From Bacteroidota bacterium (lineage in GTDB: Bacteria; Bacteroidota; Bacteroidia; Chitinophagales; Chitinophagaceae), in the NCBI GenBank assembly GCA_018266615.1, contig JAFEAB010000105.1:1-43245 (forward strand): DNA of 43,245 nucleotides, written 5' to 3'. Below the pieces are notes generated by a model. It was given only the letters and a program-made list of their open reading frames with translations, made no database searches and was not told the DNA's origin. Positions 17,569 to 26,221 of the stretch are shown here, piece by piece. Numbering within the stretch: position 1 is the first letter of the stretch; each line of letters opens with the position of its first letter. The position numbers and the translations under genes are program-made.

Positions 17569-19428
17569 ATGCGTTATTTGCTTTCCTTCTTCCTGCTATT
17601 GATATCAGGAATAACAATTGGGCAACTCCCGGTGGCAAAGAATATTTTGAAAGCGTATGAAAAGGGGACCCGAAGCCTGGATGGGAAACCGGGCAGGAAT
17701 TATTGGCAAAATGCTGCAGATTATAATATGGATGTCCGTTTTAATCCGGAGACCCGCATGCTTAACGGGAAAGTACAAATTAAGTATTTCAATAGAAGCC
17801 CAGATACACTCAACCAAATTTTGTTCAAATTGTATCCCAACCTGTATCAGGCCGGGAGTACGCGGATGATGGCTATCAAACCCGAAGATGTAAGCAACGG
17901 TGTAAGAATTTCCTCCTTAAAGGTAAATGGCGCCGAGTTTAAAAAGTTCAGGATTGACAATACCAATATGTCGGTATTGCATAAAGTGATGCCGGGAGAT
18001 ACCGTTTCATTTGATTTGGAATATTCGTATATTTTAAACAAAACTTCGCATATCCGTACAGGTGAGGTTGATTCCGGGTCAGATTTTATCGCTTATTTTT
18101 TCCCCCGGATAGCAGTGTATGATGATATTGACGGCTGGAACCAAAATCCCTATCTGGGGACTCAGGAGTTTTATAACGATTTTTGTGATTTCAACCTTTC
18201 GATTACGGTTCCACGTGATTACCTTGTTTGGGCAACCGGTGATCAGACAAACCTTACTTCTGTTTATACGGATGAAATTGTTAAGCGGATTGAAGAGGCC
18301 TCTTCTTTAGACGGGTTTGTAACTATTGTTGATTCCAATGATCTGAAGAAAAACAGGATTAAATTAGGTGGAGACAGTCTTCTTACCTGGAAATTCTCAG
18401 CAAAACACGTTTCGGACATGGCATTTGCAATCAGCAATCACTATACCTGGGTGAGTTCCAGTTTGATGGTAGATTCCGCCACCGGCCGGCGGACCCGGGT
18501 GGATGCCGTGTACAACCCATTGCATACAGATTATGACTGGGTTGCCTCCGATGCCCGGAAAACGGTGTATTATATGAGCCATCATTTCCCGAAATGGCCC
18601 TTTCCCTTCTCTCATATCACGGTGTTTGACGGGCTCGATCAAATGGAGTATCCCATGTTGGCAAACGATAACCCGGTAGCAGATCGGGCAGAAAGCATCG
18701 AACTTACAGACCATGAAATATTTCACAGCATGTTCCCCTTTTATATGGGAATTAATGAAACTAAATACGCCTGGATGGACGAAGGCTGGGCTACCCTTGG
18801 CGAATGGCTGATTTCCCCCATGATCGACAGCAGCATTGTGGATTTATACGGGGTGCAACGCTATGCCATGGCAGCAGGTACCGAAGCCGACCTGCCCATC
18901 CATACCTTATCTACCCAACAGTCTGGGCAGAGCTATTTTATAAACAGCTATCCCAAACCTGCCATGGGTTACCTCTTTGTAAAGGATATGTTGGGCGATG
19001 CGTTATTTAATAAGGGATTGCATAATTATATCCGGCTTTGGAATGGAAAGCATCCCATCCCGTACGACTTCTTTAATGCCATGAATACCAGCACCGGCAA
19101 AAATCTCGATTGGTTTTGGAAGAAATGGTTTTTTGAGGATGGTGAACCCGACCTGGCTATTGGGAAAGTAACGACTAAGGATAAACGCAGTATTGTTACG
19201 GTTATTGCGAAAGGCTCCAAACCGGTTCCCATTGATTTACAGGTGGAGTTTATGGATGGTAGCAAATTAACCCTTCACCGGACTATTGCAGTCTGGGAAA
19301 AGGGGGCGCGCGAAGTAGTGCTAAAAATTCCGGGTAGCAAGGCAATTAAAAAAATGGAATTAGCAGCGGCTCATACCCCAGATGCAAACCCGGCCGATAA
19401 TGTATGGGTGGCTTCCTCAAAACCTTGA
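17569..19428 (+). CDS. M1 family zinc metallopeptidase, exported
   Basis: The 619-residue protein starts with a signal peptide (MRYLLSFFLLLISG, cleavage near residue 19). The N-terminal beta domain is followed by a catalytic domain with HEIFH at 382-386 and a third zinc ligand E405 in WMDEGWA, an exact HEXXHx18E spacing. The upstream GLDQMEYPML block takes the place of the GxMEN exopeptidase motif. It is probably a periplasmic or outer-membrane aminopeptidase-type enzyme degrading peptides. It has a very short leader behind a TAnnTTTG element. Its last 12 bp overlap the 3' end of the convergent M28 peptidase gene. It is shorter than pepN-type M1 enzymes (about 870 residues) and lacks their large C-terminal helical domain. 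Confidence 0.9.
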   Translation: MRYLLSFFLLLISGITIGQLPVAKNILKAYEKGTRSLDGKPGRNYWQNAADYNMDVRFNPETRMLNGKVQIKYFNRSPDTLNQILFKLYPNLYQAGSTRMMAIKPEDVSNGVRISSLKVNGAEFKKFRIDNTNMSVLHKVMPGDTVSFDLEYSYILNKTSHIRTGEVDSGSDFIAYFFPRIAVYDDIDGWNQNPYLGTQEFYNDFCDFNLSITVPRDYLVWATGDQTNLTSVYTDEIVKRIEEASSLDGFVTIVDSNDLKKNRIKLGGDSLLTWKFSAKHVSDMAFAISNHYTWVSSSLMVDSATGRRTRVDAVYNPLHTDYDWVASDARKTVYYMSHHFPKWPFPFSHITVFDGLDQMEYPMLANDNPVADRAESIELTDHEIFHSMFPFYMGINETKYAWMDEGWATLGEWLISPMIDSSIVDLYGVQRYAMAAGTEADLPIHTLSTQQSGQSYFINSYPKPAMGYLFVKDMLGDALFNKGLHNYIRLWNGKHPIPYDFFNAMNTSTGKNLDWFWKKWFFEDGEPDLAIGKVTTKDKRSIVTVIAKGSKPVPIDLQVEFMDGSKLTLHRTIAVWEKGAREVVLKIPGSKAIKKMELAAAHTPDANPADNVWVASSKP

Positions 19429-20994
19429 CCCTGCTGATGCAGGCAGTGGGATGTCTCTTTTCAGCATTTGGCCCCGGTTGGCCATTTCCCAGGCTGTAAA
19501 AAAAATCATTCGGGTTCGTTTAAGATACAGGGGCCATTCTATCTTTTCTACGGTATCGGTGGGTTTATGATAATCGGCAAGCAGCATCCCATCATAAAAA
19601 AATAATACCGGGACACCTTTTCTGGCAAAATTGTAATGATCGCTTCTGAAATAAATTCGGTTTACATCATTGGGATCATCAAACTTATAATCAAAAACCA
19701 ATCTTGAATATTTATTATTAGCGCCTTCATTAATTAGGGGAAGGTCGCTGCTTAATTTGTCGTGGCCTACCACGTAAATATAATTGTGGGTATCCGCTTT
19801 TTTTCTTTCCGTATCAATGCGCCCAATCATGTCAATATTTAAATCGGCCGTGGTTTTTTCTAAAGGGAAAACCGGATGGTCGCTATAATATTCACTGCCC
19901 CATAATCCCTTTTCTTCGCCGCTAACAGTCATAAATACAACCGTTCTTTTGGGTCTGTGGCCTTCCCGGGTTGCTTTCATAAAGGCTTTTGCCATTTCAA
20001 TTACAGCTACCGTGCCGCTACCATCATCATCTGCCCCATTATAAATTTCACCATTATAAATTCCCAGGTGATCATAATGAGCGGTAATCATCAGGTACTC
20101 CTCCGCTTTTTCCGATCCTTTAATCATCCCGATTACATTACTTGCATAAATGGTATCCCGGTGCTTATCAAATAGCATGCGTACCTGTTTATCTGCTGTG
20201 GTATGGCCGGGCTGCCCCGATACGATACCCAAAACCATTTTATTGAAGATGCTGTCGCCAAAAATCCGGATTGCAAAATCCTTTGAAATAACACCCTGCG
20301 GGATCCCCTTGGCCTGCGTTTCTCTGGGATAATATAGGGTAGCATGTTTTGCTTTTATAAAATAGTTCTCCTCTATTTCGTCCATCGCCGGGTTAACTAC
20401 CCAAACTGCTTTAGCGCCTTTTTCTTCAGCAATTCTCATTTTTATCCGCAAGCCGGGGTAGGTCCATTTACTATACTTCGTATTTCCACTGATCAGGTAA
20501 TGGCCGTTAATCTTTGGCTCGCCTAACAGGAATACCACTACTTTTCCATTTACATCCAGATTCGCATAATCATTATAAAGACTGTCTTCAATACCGTAAC
20601 CGGCAAAAACAATTCCGGAAGCATCTGTTTCACCATTTTCTACGTTGGGCGAATTAAACAGGAAATCTTTTTTGGGATTTGCTTCAATTCCATTAATAAT
20701 TACTGATGAACGGATCAGGCTGTCTTTATAAAGGGGATATAATTGTTGATATCCTTTCAAACCGGGCGCTTCCTGAAGACCTATTAACTTAAATTGATCT
20801 TCAATCCAGGCTGCTGCCTTTCTTTGCCCACGGGTGCCCGTTTCCCGGCCTTCCATATCATCTGCCGAGAGGATGGTTAATTTCTCCCTGAGGGACTTGA
20901 TGGTAATTTCTTTTGAAAACCGGAGAGCGGGGTCCTTTTGTGCCATAGCGCTGTTAAAAACTAATATGGCACTTAAGAGCAGCAGGATTCTCAT
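19417..20994 (-). CDS. M28 family zinc peptidase with PA domain, exported
   Basis: The 525-residue protein has a signal peptide (MRILLLLSAILVFNSAMAQ). A protease-associated insert lies at about 125-260 (GIVFAGYGIEDS). The M28 catalytic domain carries the expected zinc and catalytic residues: H306 in AHYDHLG, D322 in GADDDGSG, E360/E361 in SGEEKGL, D388 in NIDMIG, and H453 in RSDHYNF. Family members are aminopeptidases or carboxypeptidases in the periplasm or outside the cell. It converges with the M1 peptidase, the stop codons overlapping by 12 bp. The two exported peptidases may both serve peptide use, although they are not co-transcribed. Confidence 0.9.
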   Translation of the reverse strand: MRILLLLSAILVFNSAMAQKDPALRFSKEITIKSLREKLTILSADDMEGRETGTRGQRKAAAWIEDQFKLIGLQEAPGLKGYQQLYPLYKDSLIRSSVIINGIEANPKKDFLFNSPNVENGETDASGIVFAGYGIEDSLYNDYANLDVNGKVVVFLLGEPKINGHYLISGNTKYSKWTYPGLRIKMRIAEEKGAKAVWVVNPAMDEIEENYFIKAKHATLYYPRETQAKGIPQGVISKDFAIRIFGDSIFNKMVLGIVSGQPGHTTADKQVRMLFDKHRDTIYASNVIGMIKGSEKAEEYLMITAHYDHLGIYNGEIYNGADDDGSGTVAVIEMAKAFMKATREGHRPKRTVVFMTVSGEEKGLWGSEYYSDHPVFPLEKTTADLNIDMIGRIDTERKKADTHNYIYVVGHDKLSSDLPLINEGANNKYSRLVFDYKFDDPNDVNRIYFRSDHYNFARKGVPVLFFYDGMLLADYHKPTDTVEKIEWPLYLKRTRMIFFTAWEMANRGQMLKRDIPLPASAGSRF

Positions 20995-21058
20995 ATCAAT
21001 AATTTATAAGATAAATATACGTACTGCAGGAAGAAAGATTAAAGAATGCAGGAGGAAC

Positions 21059-21508
21059 TTAAACTGGAATTTTGAGCACTCTGTTCTGGTGCCTTCCTCC
21101 TTCGAATGCCGTGTTCATAAAAACGTCCAGCATTTTTTCGGCATCTCCCGAACTGATAAACCGGGCAGGAATACAAATGATATTTGCATTATTGTGTTTG
21201 CGGGCCAGTTCAGCAAGCTCCTCGCCCCAGCAAATAGCGGCGCGGATTCCGGCGTGTTTATTGGCAGCAATGGCCACTCCATTTGCGCTTCCACAAAGCA
21301 GGATGCCAAAAGCTGAAACGCCTGATTCTACCGCATTTGCAACCGGATGAGCGAAGTCCGGATAATCCACTGAATCTTTTCCGAAAGTTCCATAATCTTC
21401 GCAATGCAATCCTTCTCCTTCCAAAAAAGAAATGAGTTCTTCTTTACAATCGTATCCTGCATGATCGCATCCGATTGCAATCGGTTTTGTTTTTTCAAAA
21501 CAATACAT
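21059..21508 (-). CDS. rpiB: Ribose-5-phosphate isomerase B
   Basis: This 149-residue protein has the normal length for the RpiB/LacAB family. IAIGCDHAGYDCKEEL near the N-terminus, DYPDFAHPVA, the active-site cysteine in LCGSANGVAIAANK, and ARKHNNANIICIPAR are all characteristic. It interconverts ribose 5-phosphate and ribulose 5-phosphate in the cytosolic pentose phosphate pathway. A TAnnTTTG element lies just upstream. The neighbouring tatC gene ends 45 bp upstream, and the two could also be read together. Confidence 0.95.
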   Translation of the reverse strand: MYCFEKTKPIAIGCDHAGYDCKEELISFLEGEGLHCEDYGTFGKDSVDYPDFAHPVANAVESGVSAFGILLCGSANGVAIAANKHAGIRAAICWGEELAELARKHNNANIICIPARFISSGDAEKMLDVFMNTAFEGGRHQNRVLKIPV

Positions 21509-21528
21509 ATCTGTACAATTTGTGGATA

Positions 21529-21536
21529 CAAATTTA
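21529..21536 (-). promoter_or_regulatory. -7 promoter element of rpiB (TAAATTTG)
   Basis: The minus strand reads TAAATTTG, 20 bp before the rpiB start codon. No clear -33 TTTG. Confidence 0.45.
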
Positions 21537-21553
21537 CAACCCCAACCGCTTTA

Positions 21554-22441
21554 TTAACTCCATTCTTCTTCCTCTTTTGCTTTTTTCCGATCTACCCGGG
21601 CACAAAGGAATACACTGATTTCGTAAAGCAGGATAAGCGGGAATGCCACTAATACCTGGCTCGTCCAGTCGGGCGACGGGGTAATGATAGCTGCTACCAC
21701 CAATATTACCACTACGGCATATTTCCGGTATTTGCGTAAAAAGTTGGCGTTGATGATGCCAATGCGGGCCAGAACAACGGCCAGAATGGGAAGTTCGAAA
21801 GAAAGCCCGCAACCGAGGATAATACTGTTCAGGGTGTCAATATAATCATCGAGGGTAGGAATGTATTTATAAGCGCCTGTTGTTCCCAGGTGAAAGTTTG
21901 CCAAAAAATTAAAAGTAAAAGGAGCCAGGAGAAAATACCCGAAAACGGCACCACAAAAAAAACAAAAGGATACCCAGAAAATGCTTCCTCTTGCATACCT
22001 GATTTCTTTTTTGGAAAGCGCCGGTTTAATAAATTTCCAGAGTTCCCAAAACAGGTAGGGAAAAGCTACAATAATGCCACCCACCATGGCAATGGAAAGT
22101 GCCGACATAAAAGGGCCGCTAATGGTATTTCCCAATAGTGGAATATCTACGGGTGGCATGCATAGAGCGTCTCCAATACGCAGCGAATGGCTGAGGTTAC
22201 AAAGCACCCGGTAACTTATGAAGGAAGAGCGGGCAGGGGCATAGATTACATTATCAAAAATCCAGTCGATATACACGAAAATGGCAATGGCCGCAGCCAG
22301 CCAAACAATAACAGCTCGCATCAGGTGCCAGCGCAGCGCCTCCAGATGATCCATGAAGCTCATTTCTGCATCGTTGCTAACCTGCCCTTTTTGTGTTATT
22401 CGTTTGAAGAAATTTTTCCTTCCTCCGGTGCCCTGTTCCAA
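21554..22441 (-). CDS. tatC: Sec-independent protein translocase subunit TatC
   Basis: The 295-residue protein has six predicted membrane helices. The hallmark N-terminal MSFMDHLEALRWHLMRA and the first cytoplasmic/periplasmic loop motif FPYLFWELWKFIKPALSKKE match TatC, as does the later SFELPIL. TatC is the receptor for twin-arginine signal peptides in the inner membrane. A first loop longer than that of E. coli TatC (about 70-115) is present. No tatA/tatB is in this window, so the partner must be elsewhere. The gene follows the large fusion gene by 31 bp and has its own -7 element in that gap. Confidence 0.93.
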   Translation of the reverse strand: MEQGTGGRKNFFKRITQKGQVSNDAEMSFMDHLEALRWHLMRAVIVWLAAAIAIFVYIDWIFDNVIYAPARSSFISYRVLCNLSHSLRIGDALCMPPVDIPLLGNTISGPFMSALSIAMVGGIIVAFPYLFWELWKFIKPALSKKEIRYARGSIFWVSFCFFCGAVFGYFLLAPFTFNFLANFHLGTTGAYKYIPTLDDYIDTLNSIILGCGLSFELPILAVVLARIGIINANFLRKYRKYAVVVILVVAAIITPSPDWTSQVLVAFPLILLYEISVFLCARVDRKKAKEEEEWS

Positions 22442-22458
22442 ATTAAAAAATTTCGATG

Positions 22459-22466
22459 CAAATTTA
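22459..22466 (-). promoter_or_regulatory. -7 promoter element of tatC (TAAATTTG)
   Basis: The minus strand reads TAAATTTG, 17 bp before the tatC start codon, inside the 31-bp gap after the fusion gene. It suggests independent transcription of tatC. Confidence 0.45.
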
Positions 22467-22472
22467 AGCGGT

Positions 22473-25400
22473 TCAGTTTATTACCGGCTCTTTAACATTC
22501 CCGGTCCGGTGTAGCGAGCCCCAGTTTTGCAATTCCCCTTTTAATGCCTTAGCCACCGATTTTAAAAGAATATAATACATGAGTTGGCGATATACGAATC
22601 GTTGAGGAATCATCCAAAGCAGTTTTCCCAGTTTTTCTTTTTCGAAAGTAAATGCAACGGCAGCGCCAGCCATATCAACCAGGGAAAAAATAATATAATA
22701 GAGCAGGATATGGTATGGGTCGCCCTGGATTATGCCTAATCCGGATGCGGTTACCCCAAGTAACAATACCAGATCGGCAATAGGGGCCAGGGCAGGCAGC
22801 AGGATTTGGTAAATAAGGATATTGGGAAGAGCCACCCAGCCAAAGTTGTGGTAACGGCTAACAAACATGGCACCCCGGTGTTTCCAAAAACTTTGCATCA
22901 CCCCAAAACTCCACCGGAACCGCTGTTTCAAAAATTGTTTTAAGGTTTCCGGAACCTCGGTATAAGCGATGGCGGTTGCCGAATTTTTAATCTGGTATCC
23001 TTTTTTGAGTATCCGCATGGTCAGGTCGCAATCCTCGGCCAGCGTGTCGGTGGTAAAACCGCCGGACTCCTCAATAGCCGATTTGCGAAAGGCCCCAATG
23101 GCTCCCGGCACCACGGTGATGCAATTCAGCAGGTCGAACGCCCTGCGGTCGAAATTCTGGGAGGTGATATATTCAATACTTTGCCATTTTGAAATCATGT
23201 TAATTTCATTTCCCACTTTTACATTGCCTGCCACAGCTCCTACATTTTGATTTTTTTCGCCGGTAAAAAATTTTTTCATTAATTCGGACAAGGCATCTGT
23301 TTTAAGCTGGGTATCTGCGTCTATACATATCAGGTATTCGTATTTCGATGCCTTAATGCCGAAATTAAGAGCAGAGGCTTTTCCCCCATTTGGTTTTTGC
23401 AAAACTTCTACCAGCGGATTTTGAAGAAATGCATTTTTCACAATTTCAAATGTGTTGTCTTTGCTACCATCATCAACAAAAATTACCTGGAACTTTCCAT
23501 AGGATTGTTTCAGGAGACTTTGTACGGTACGCACGGCGTTTACTTCTTCATTAAAAGCTGGCACAATGATGCTGACACCCGGTACGGAAGCAGGTAGATG
23601 GTACGTTTCTTTCTTTTCTTTTCTTTTTTGCAAATAGGCGAGAATGGCCAGGGCAATAATCCGAATGGCCGAAAGGGCAATTCCTACAATAAAAAGACCG
23701 TAAATAAAGTGACCGAGCCAATAGGTAGTTAAAGCAAACCAATAACCCAATTTGGCCGAAAGGGAGAAAGGTACAGGAGGCATTACATCGTCTCTTGTTT
23801 TACCGATAAGCCCGGAGACAGTGGTGAATACACAGCCCCTGTCTTTAAAATATTTTATGATTCTCGGCAACGCATCAACGGTTGGTTGCCGGGTTTCTCC
23901 TCCTGCATCGTGCAATAAAACAATGCTGGCATTGGTAGCTTCAGCAAGCCGTACCGTTTTTATATAGATGCTGTCGGCATTATTTCGACTGTCCCAATCG
24001 TTGGGGTCAATACTTTCTCCAATGGTTATATAATTTTCTTCTTTGCTTCGGGCTATGGGTTCAATCTCTTCAAATGTCTGTGGTTCACTATCTGCATTAT
24101 AGGGAGCCCTGAAAAGAATGGTGGAATGCCCGGTAACACTTTCTATGAGCAGCCGGGTGGTTTTAAGCTCGAGTTGGGAGCGTTTAATTCCCATGTGGGC
24201 AATATTGCCATGGGTGAATGTATGGTTCCCTATCTCGAAACCGTCGTCATATATGCGTTTGAGGATGGGGATATTATTCTCGGCGTTTATGCCAACCACA
24301 AAAAAGGTTGCGGGAACTTTTTCTTTTTCCAGGATATCCAGGATTTGAGGCGTATATTCTGCACTGGGACCGTCGTCAAACGTGAGGATGATTTTATGTC
24401 CTGGCCCTAGCGGAAGACTGTCTTCTCCGAATTTTTTATACACATATCCACTGGGAAGTTTTTGATAGGATTCCTCAGCAACCAGTAATTCGGTGCTGTC
24501 TATTCCCAGGCTTAGTTTCCCACTATCCGGGGTATATAAAATGCTGATGAGTTCCCCTTCACCAATGGCAATGGGCTTTTGCGCAGGATCGGCGGGGATT
24601 GAATATAAACTTGAAAAATTGAAAGGTTCTTTTGCCAGCGACTCATTGCTAAGATCGCGGCCATAGAACGACCAGATGCGGGGATCCTCAGCGCCCAGCC
24701 GCCAGAGTGCAGTACCTGCAGTAGGGTATTCATCGGCAAATCGCAGGCAGTTGAACGTGGTAGCTGCATCCGTAAACCAAACCTGGTGGTCTTCGGTTTC
24801 ATCCCCATTTAGCATATTAAAAGCGAAATGGAGATTGTAGCTGTCATCATCAAATAGGGGAAGGGTGTTTGATGCCTTTGCTTTTTGCAGCGCCTCGGAA
24901 TAAGTAATATCGTTTATACTGTTCCCATCCTGGGAATGAATCCATTCCCTTCCATATCCGGCAACGCCCAGGATTATTTTTGTGGGGTCAATATGTTGGG
25001 ATACCTTATCCAGTTTTTCTTCTATCCACTTCTGCGAGGCAATAGGGCCCGGGTCCCCCGGTTCGCTGTATTCATCATATCCCATTAAAATCAGGTGATC
25101 GGCATAACGGGCAAGTTCTACATAATCGTAGTCTTCATTGTCTGCCTCCACATCAATACTAACGATTTTGTCTTTGGCATGCAGGGCTTGGGATAATCGC
25201 CTGATAAAGTGGGTAAGCGGCTCATTGCTCTTTTCCCGAAGCGCTTCAAAATCTATATTAATTCCGGCAAATCCGTAACGGCTAAGGGTATCCGAAATAT
25301 TGGCAATGAGGTGTTTCTGATAGAGGGTGTCGTGAAGAATGCGTGATACAAGCGCAGGGTCAAAGAAACCATCTTTGGGGTTTTGTGGGTTGCTGTGGAA

Positions 25401-25886
25401 ATTGGTGAGGATGGGCTGGATACTCAATTGGTGTTGCCGCATTATTTTTAATCCGGAAGTATCTATCCGTAAATTTAATTGCCCACTCAGCGTATCTATA
25501 AAAAACCATTCGGGATAAATGGTATTCAGCTTGTCGGCATTAGCCCGGAGGTCGGTGAGGGCTGCCACCGACCAGGGGCTGTAAAATGCGCCCCGGATTT
25601 GCGGGTTTGCCGAATCGCGTGCCAGTTTCTTATCGTGATGTTGCAATAAGAAATCCCGGAATCCCAGATATTTTTTATTTCTGAAGTGGGGGAGGTGGCG
25701 CATGGCTTCCGCCTGTGTATTATCGCCCGGTAAAATCCCGGGCATATTGGGCTTTTTTGCCTGTTTAATGGCAATGGCCACGGCGGCTAAAAAAATGATG
25801 AGGACGATGAGCGCAATTCTTGCACTCCATTTCACTTTCTTCCAACGGCCTGGGTTACGCGATTGGAAAATTTGGGCATTAGGCAT
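22473..25886 (-). CDS. Trimodular GH18-like / polysaccharide deacetylase / GT2 synthase fusion
   Basis: This 1137-residue membrane protein carries three enzyme modules. A signal-anchor helix (about 22-40) precedes a GH18-like barrel (about 95-415) with FAGINIDFEAL, catalytic E214; the NIDFE form is like that of SleL/YaaH-type GH18 rather than chitinase DxDxDxE. Next is a NodB/CE4 deacetylase (about 495-690): TFDDGPS with D504/D505, HTFTH metal histidines H555/H559, and RAPYN. Two membrane helices (about 716-755) follow, then a processive GT2 domain (about 768-1000) with DDGS, DAD 856-858, AED 950-952 and QRFRW 988-992, and C-terminal helices. The GT2 would polymerise a sugar, probably GlcNAc-like, at the inner membrane. 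The deacetylase and hydrolase-like domains would face the periplasm and modify or cut the product. This parallels PgaC plus PgaB of PNAG systems on a single chain. The polymer identity is inferred. Confidence 0.9.
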   Translation of the reverse strand: MPNAQIFQSRNPGRWKKVKWSARIALIVLIIFLAAVAIAIKQAKKPNMPGILPGDNTQAEAMRHLPHFRNKKYLGFRDFLLQHHDKKLARDSANPQIRGAFYSPWSVAALTDLRANADKLNTIYPEWFFIDTLSGQLNLRIDTSGLKIMRQHQLSIQPILTNFHSNPQNPKDGFFDPALVSRILHDTLYQKHLIANISDTLSRYGFAGINIDFEALREKSNEPLTHFIRRLSQALHAKDKIVSIDVEADNEDYDYVELARYADHLILMGYDEYSEPGDPGPIASQKWIEEKLDKVSQHIDPTKIILGVAGYGREWIHSQDGNSINDITYSEALQKAKASNTLPLFDDDSYNLHFAFNMLNGDETEDHQVWFTDAATTFNCLRFADEYPTAGTALWRLGAEDPRIWSFYGRDLSNESLAKEPFNFSSLYSIPADPAQKPIAIGEGELISILYTPDSGKLSLGIDSTELLVAEESYQKLPSGYVYKKFGEDSLPLGPGHKIILTFDDGPSAEYTPQILDILEKEKVPATFFVVGINAENNIPILKRIYDDGFEIGNHTFTHGNIAHMGIKRSQLELKTTRLLIESVTGHSTILFRAPYNADSEPQTFEEIEPIARSKEENYITIGESIDPNDWDSRNNADSIYIKTVRLAEATNASIVLLHDAGGETRQPTVDALPRIIKYFKDRGCVFTTVSGLIGKTRDDVMPPVPFSLSAKLGYWFALTTYWLGHFIYGLFIVGIALSAIRIIALAILAYLQKRKEKKETYHLPASVPGVSIIVPAFNEEVNAVRTVQSLLKQSYGKFQVIFVDDGSKDNTFEIVKNAFLQNPLVEVLQKPNGGKASALNFGIKASKYEYLICIDADTQLKTDALSELMKKFFTGEKNQNVGAVAGNVKVGNEINMISKWQSIEYITSQNFDRRAFDLLNCITVVPGAIGAFRKSAIEESGGFTTDTLAEDCDLTMRILKKGYQIKNSATAIAYTEVPETLKQFLKQRFRWSFGVMQSFWKHRGAMFVSRYHNFGWVALPNILIYQILLPALAPIADLVLLLGVTASGLGIIQGDPYHILLYYIIFSLVDMAGAAVAFTFEKEKLGKLLWMIPQRFVYRQLMYYILLKSVAKALKGELQNWGSLHRTGNVKEPVIN

Positions 25887-25965
25887 CTAAATCTTCTTAA
25901 TTACAATCTACCAAATTAATTCAGGTTGTAGGCAGGCAGGGTAGAACTTTTTTATTTAAGAAGAA

Positions 25966-25985
25966 ACCCCTGTGGAAACAGGGGT
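25966..25985 (+). other. Isolated hairpin in intergenic region
   Basis: A perfect 8-bp inverted repeat ACCCCTGT / ACAGGGGT encloses a GNRA tetraloop (GGAA). No T-run follows (CGTTTACC), so it is not a standard terminator on the plus strand. Its position 22 bp before a small ATG-started ORF suggests a leader structure. Confidence 0.5.
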
Positions 25986-26007
25986 CGTTTACCAAAACTA
26001 ACTGCTT

Positions 26008-26118
26008 ATGAGAAAATTGACTAATTTCTTTGTTGTTATAATGGGTATATCAAATGCAGTGCCAAATGAAAATGGCAGCCTGTTAAAACAATATAAATTG
26101 TGTAAACCCGGCTTCTGA
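26008..26118 (+). CDS. Possible 36-residue small protein
   Basis: The ORF begins ATGAGAAAATTGACTAAT and encodes MRKLTNFFVVIMGISNAVPN followed by a polar tail ending KLCKPGF. The N-terminal basic pair followed by a short hydrophobic stretch resembles a signal peptide start. It has no recognisable family. The stem-loop just upstream argues for a transcribed leader. It could equally be the fossil start of a lost exported protein or chance. Confidence 0.3.
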   Translation: MRKLTNFFVVIMGISNAVPNENGSLLKQYKLCKPGF

Positions 26119-26221
26119 TACGGGCGAAACTTTAAAAAATTATTACCGGGGAAATAGAAAAAGGGATAAAAATTTTTTTTAGGCAAACAATTCGGGCATC
26201 TTCCATAATACCGCCCGGGAA

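Larger units (their letters stand above)
25887..26221. other. 335-bp intergenic region with a hairpin and a small ORF
   Basis: The region lies between the start of the fusion gene and the stop of prfA, both on the minus strand. On the plus strand it holds an 8-bp perfect hairpin (ACCCCTGT / ACAGGGGT, GGAA loop, 25966-25985) and, 22 bp later, a 36-codon ORF (26008-26118), described separately. A near-consensus TTAATTTG (25911-25918, minus strand) could be the -7 element of the fusion gene. Nothing else is recognisable. Confidence 0.5.
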
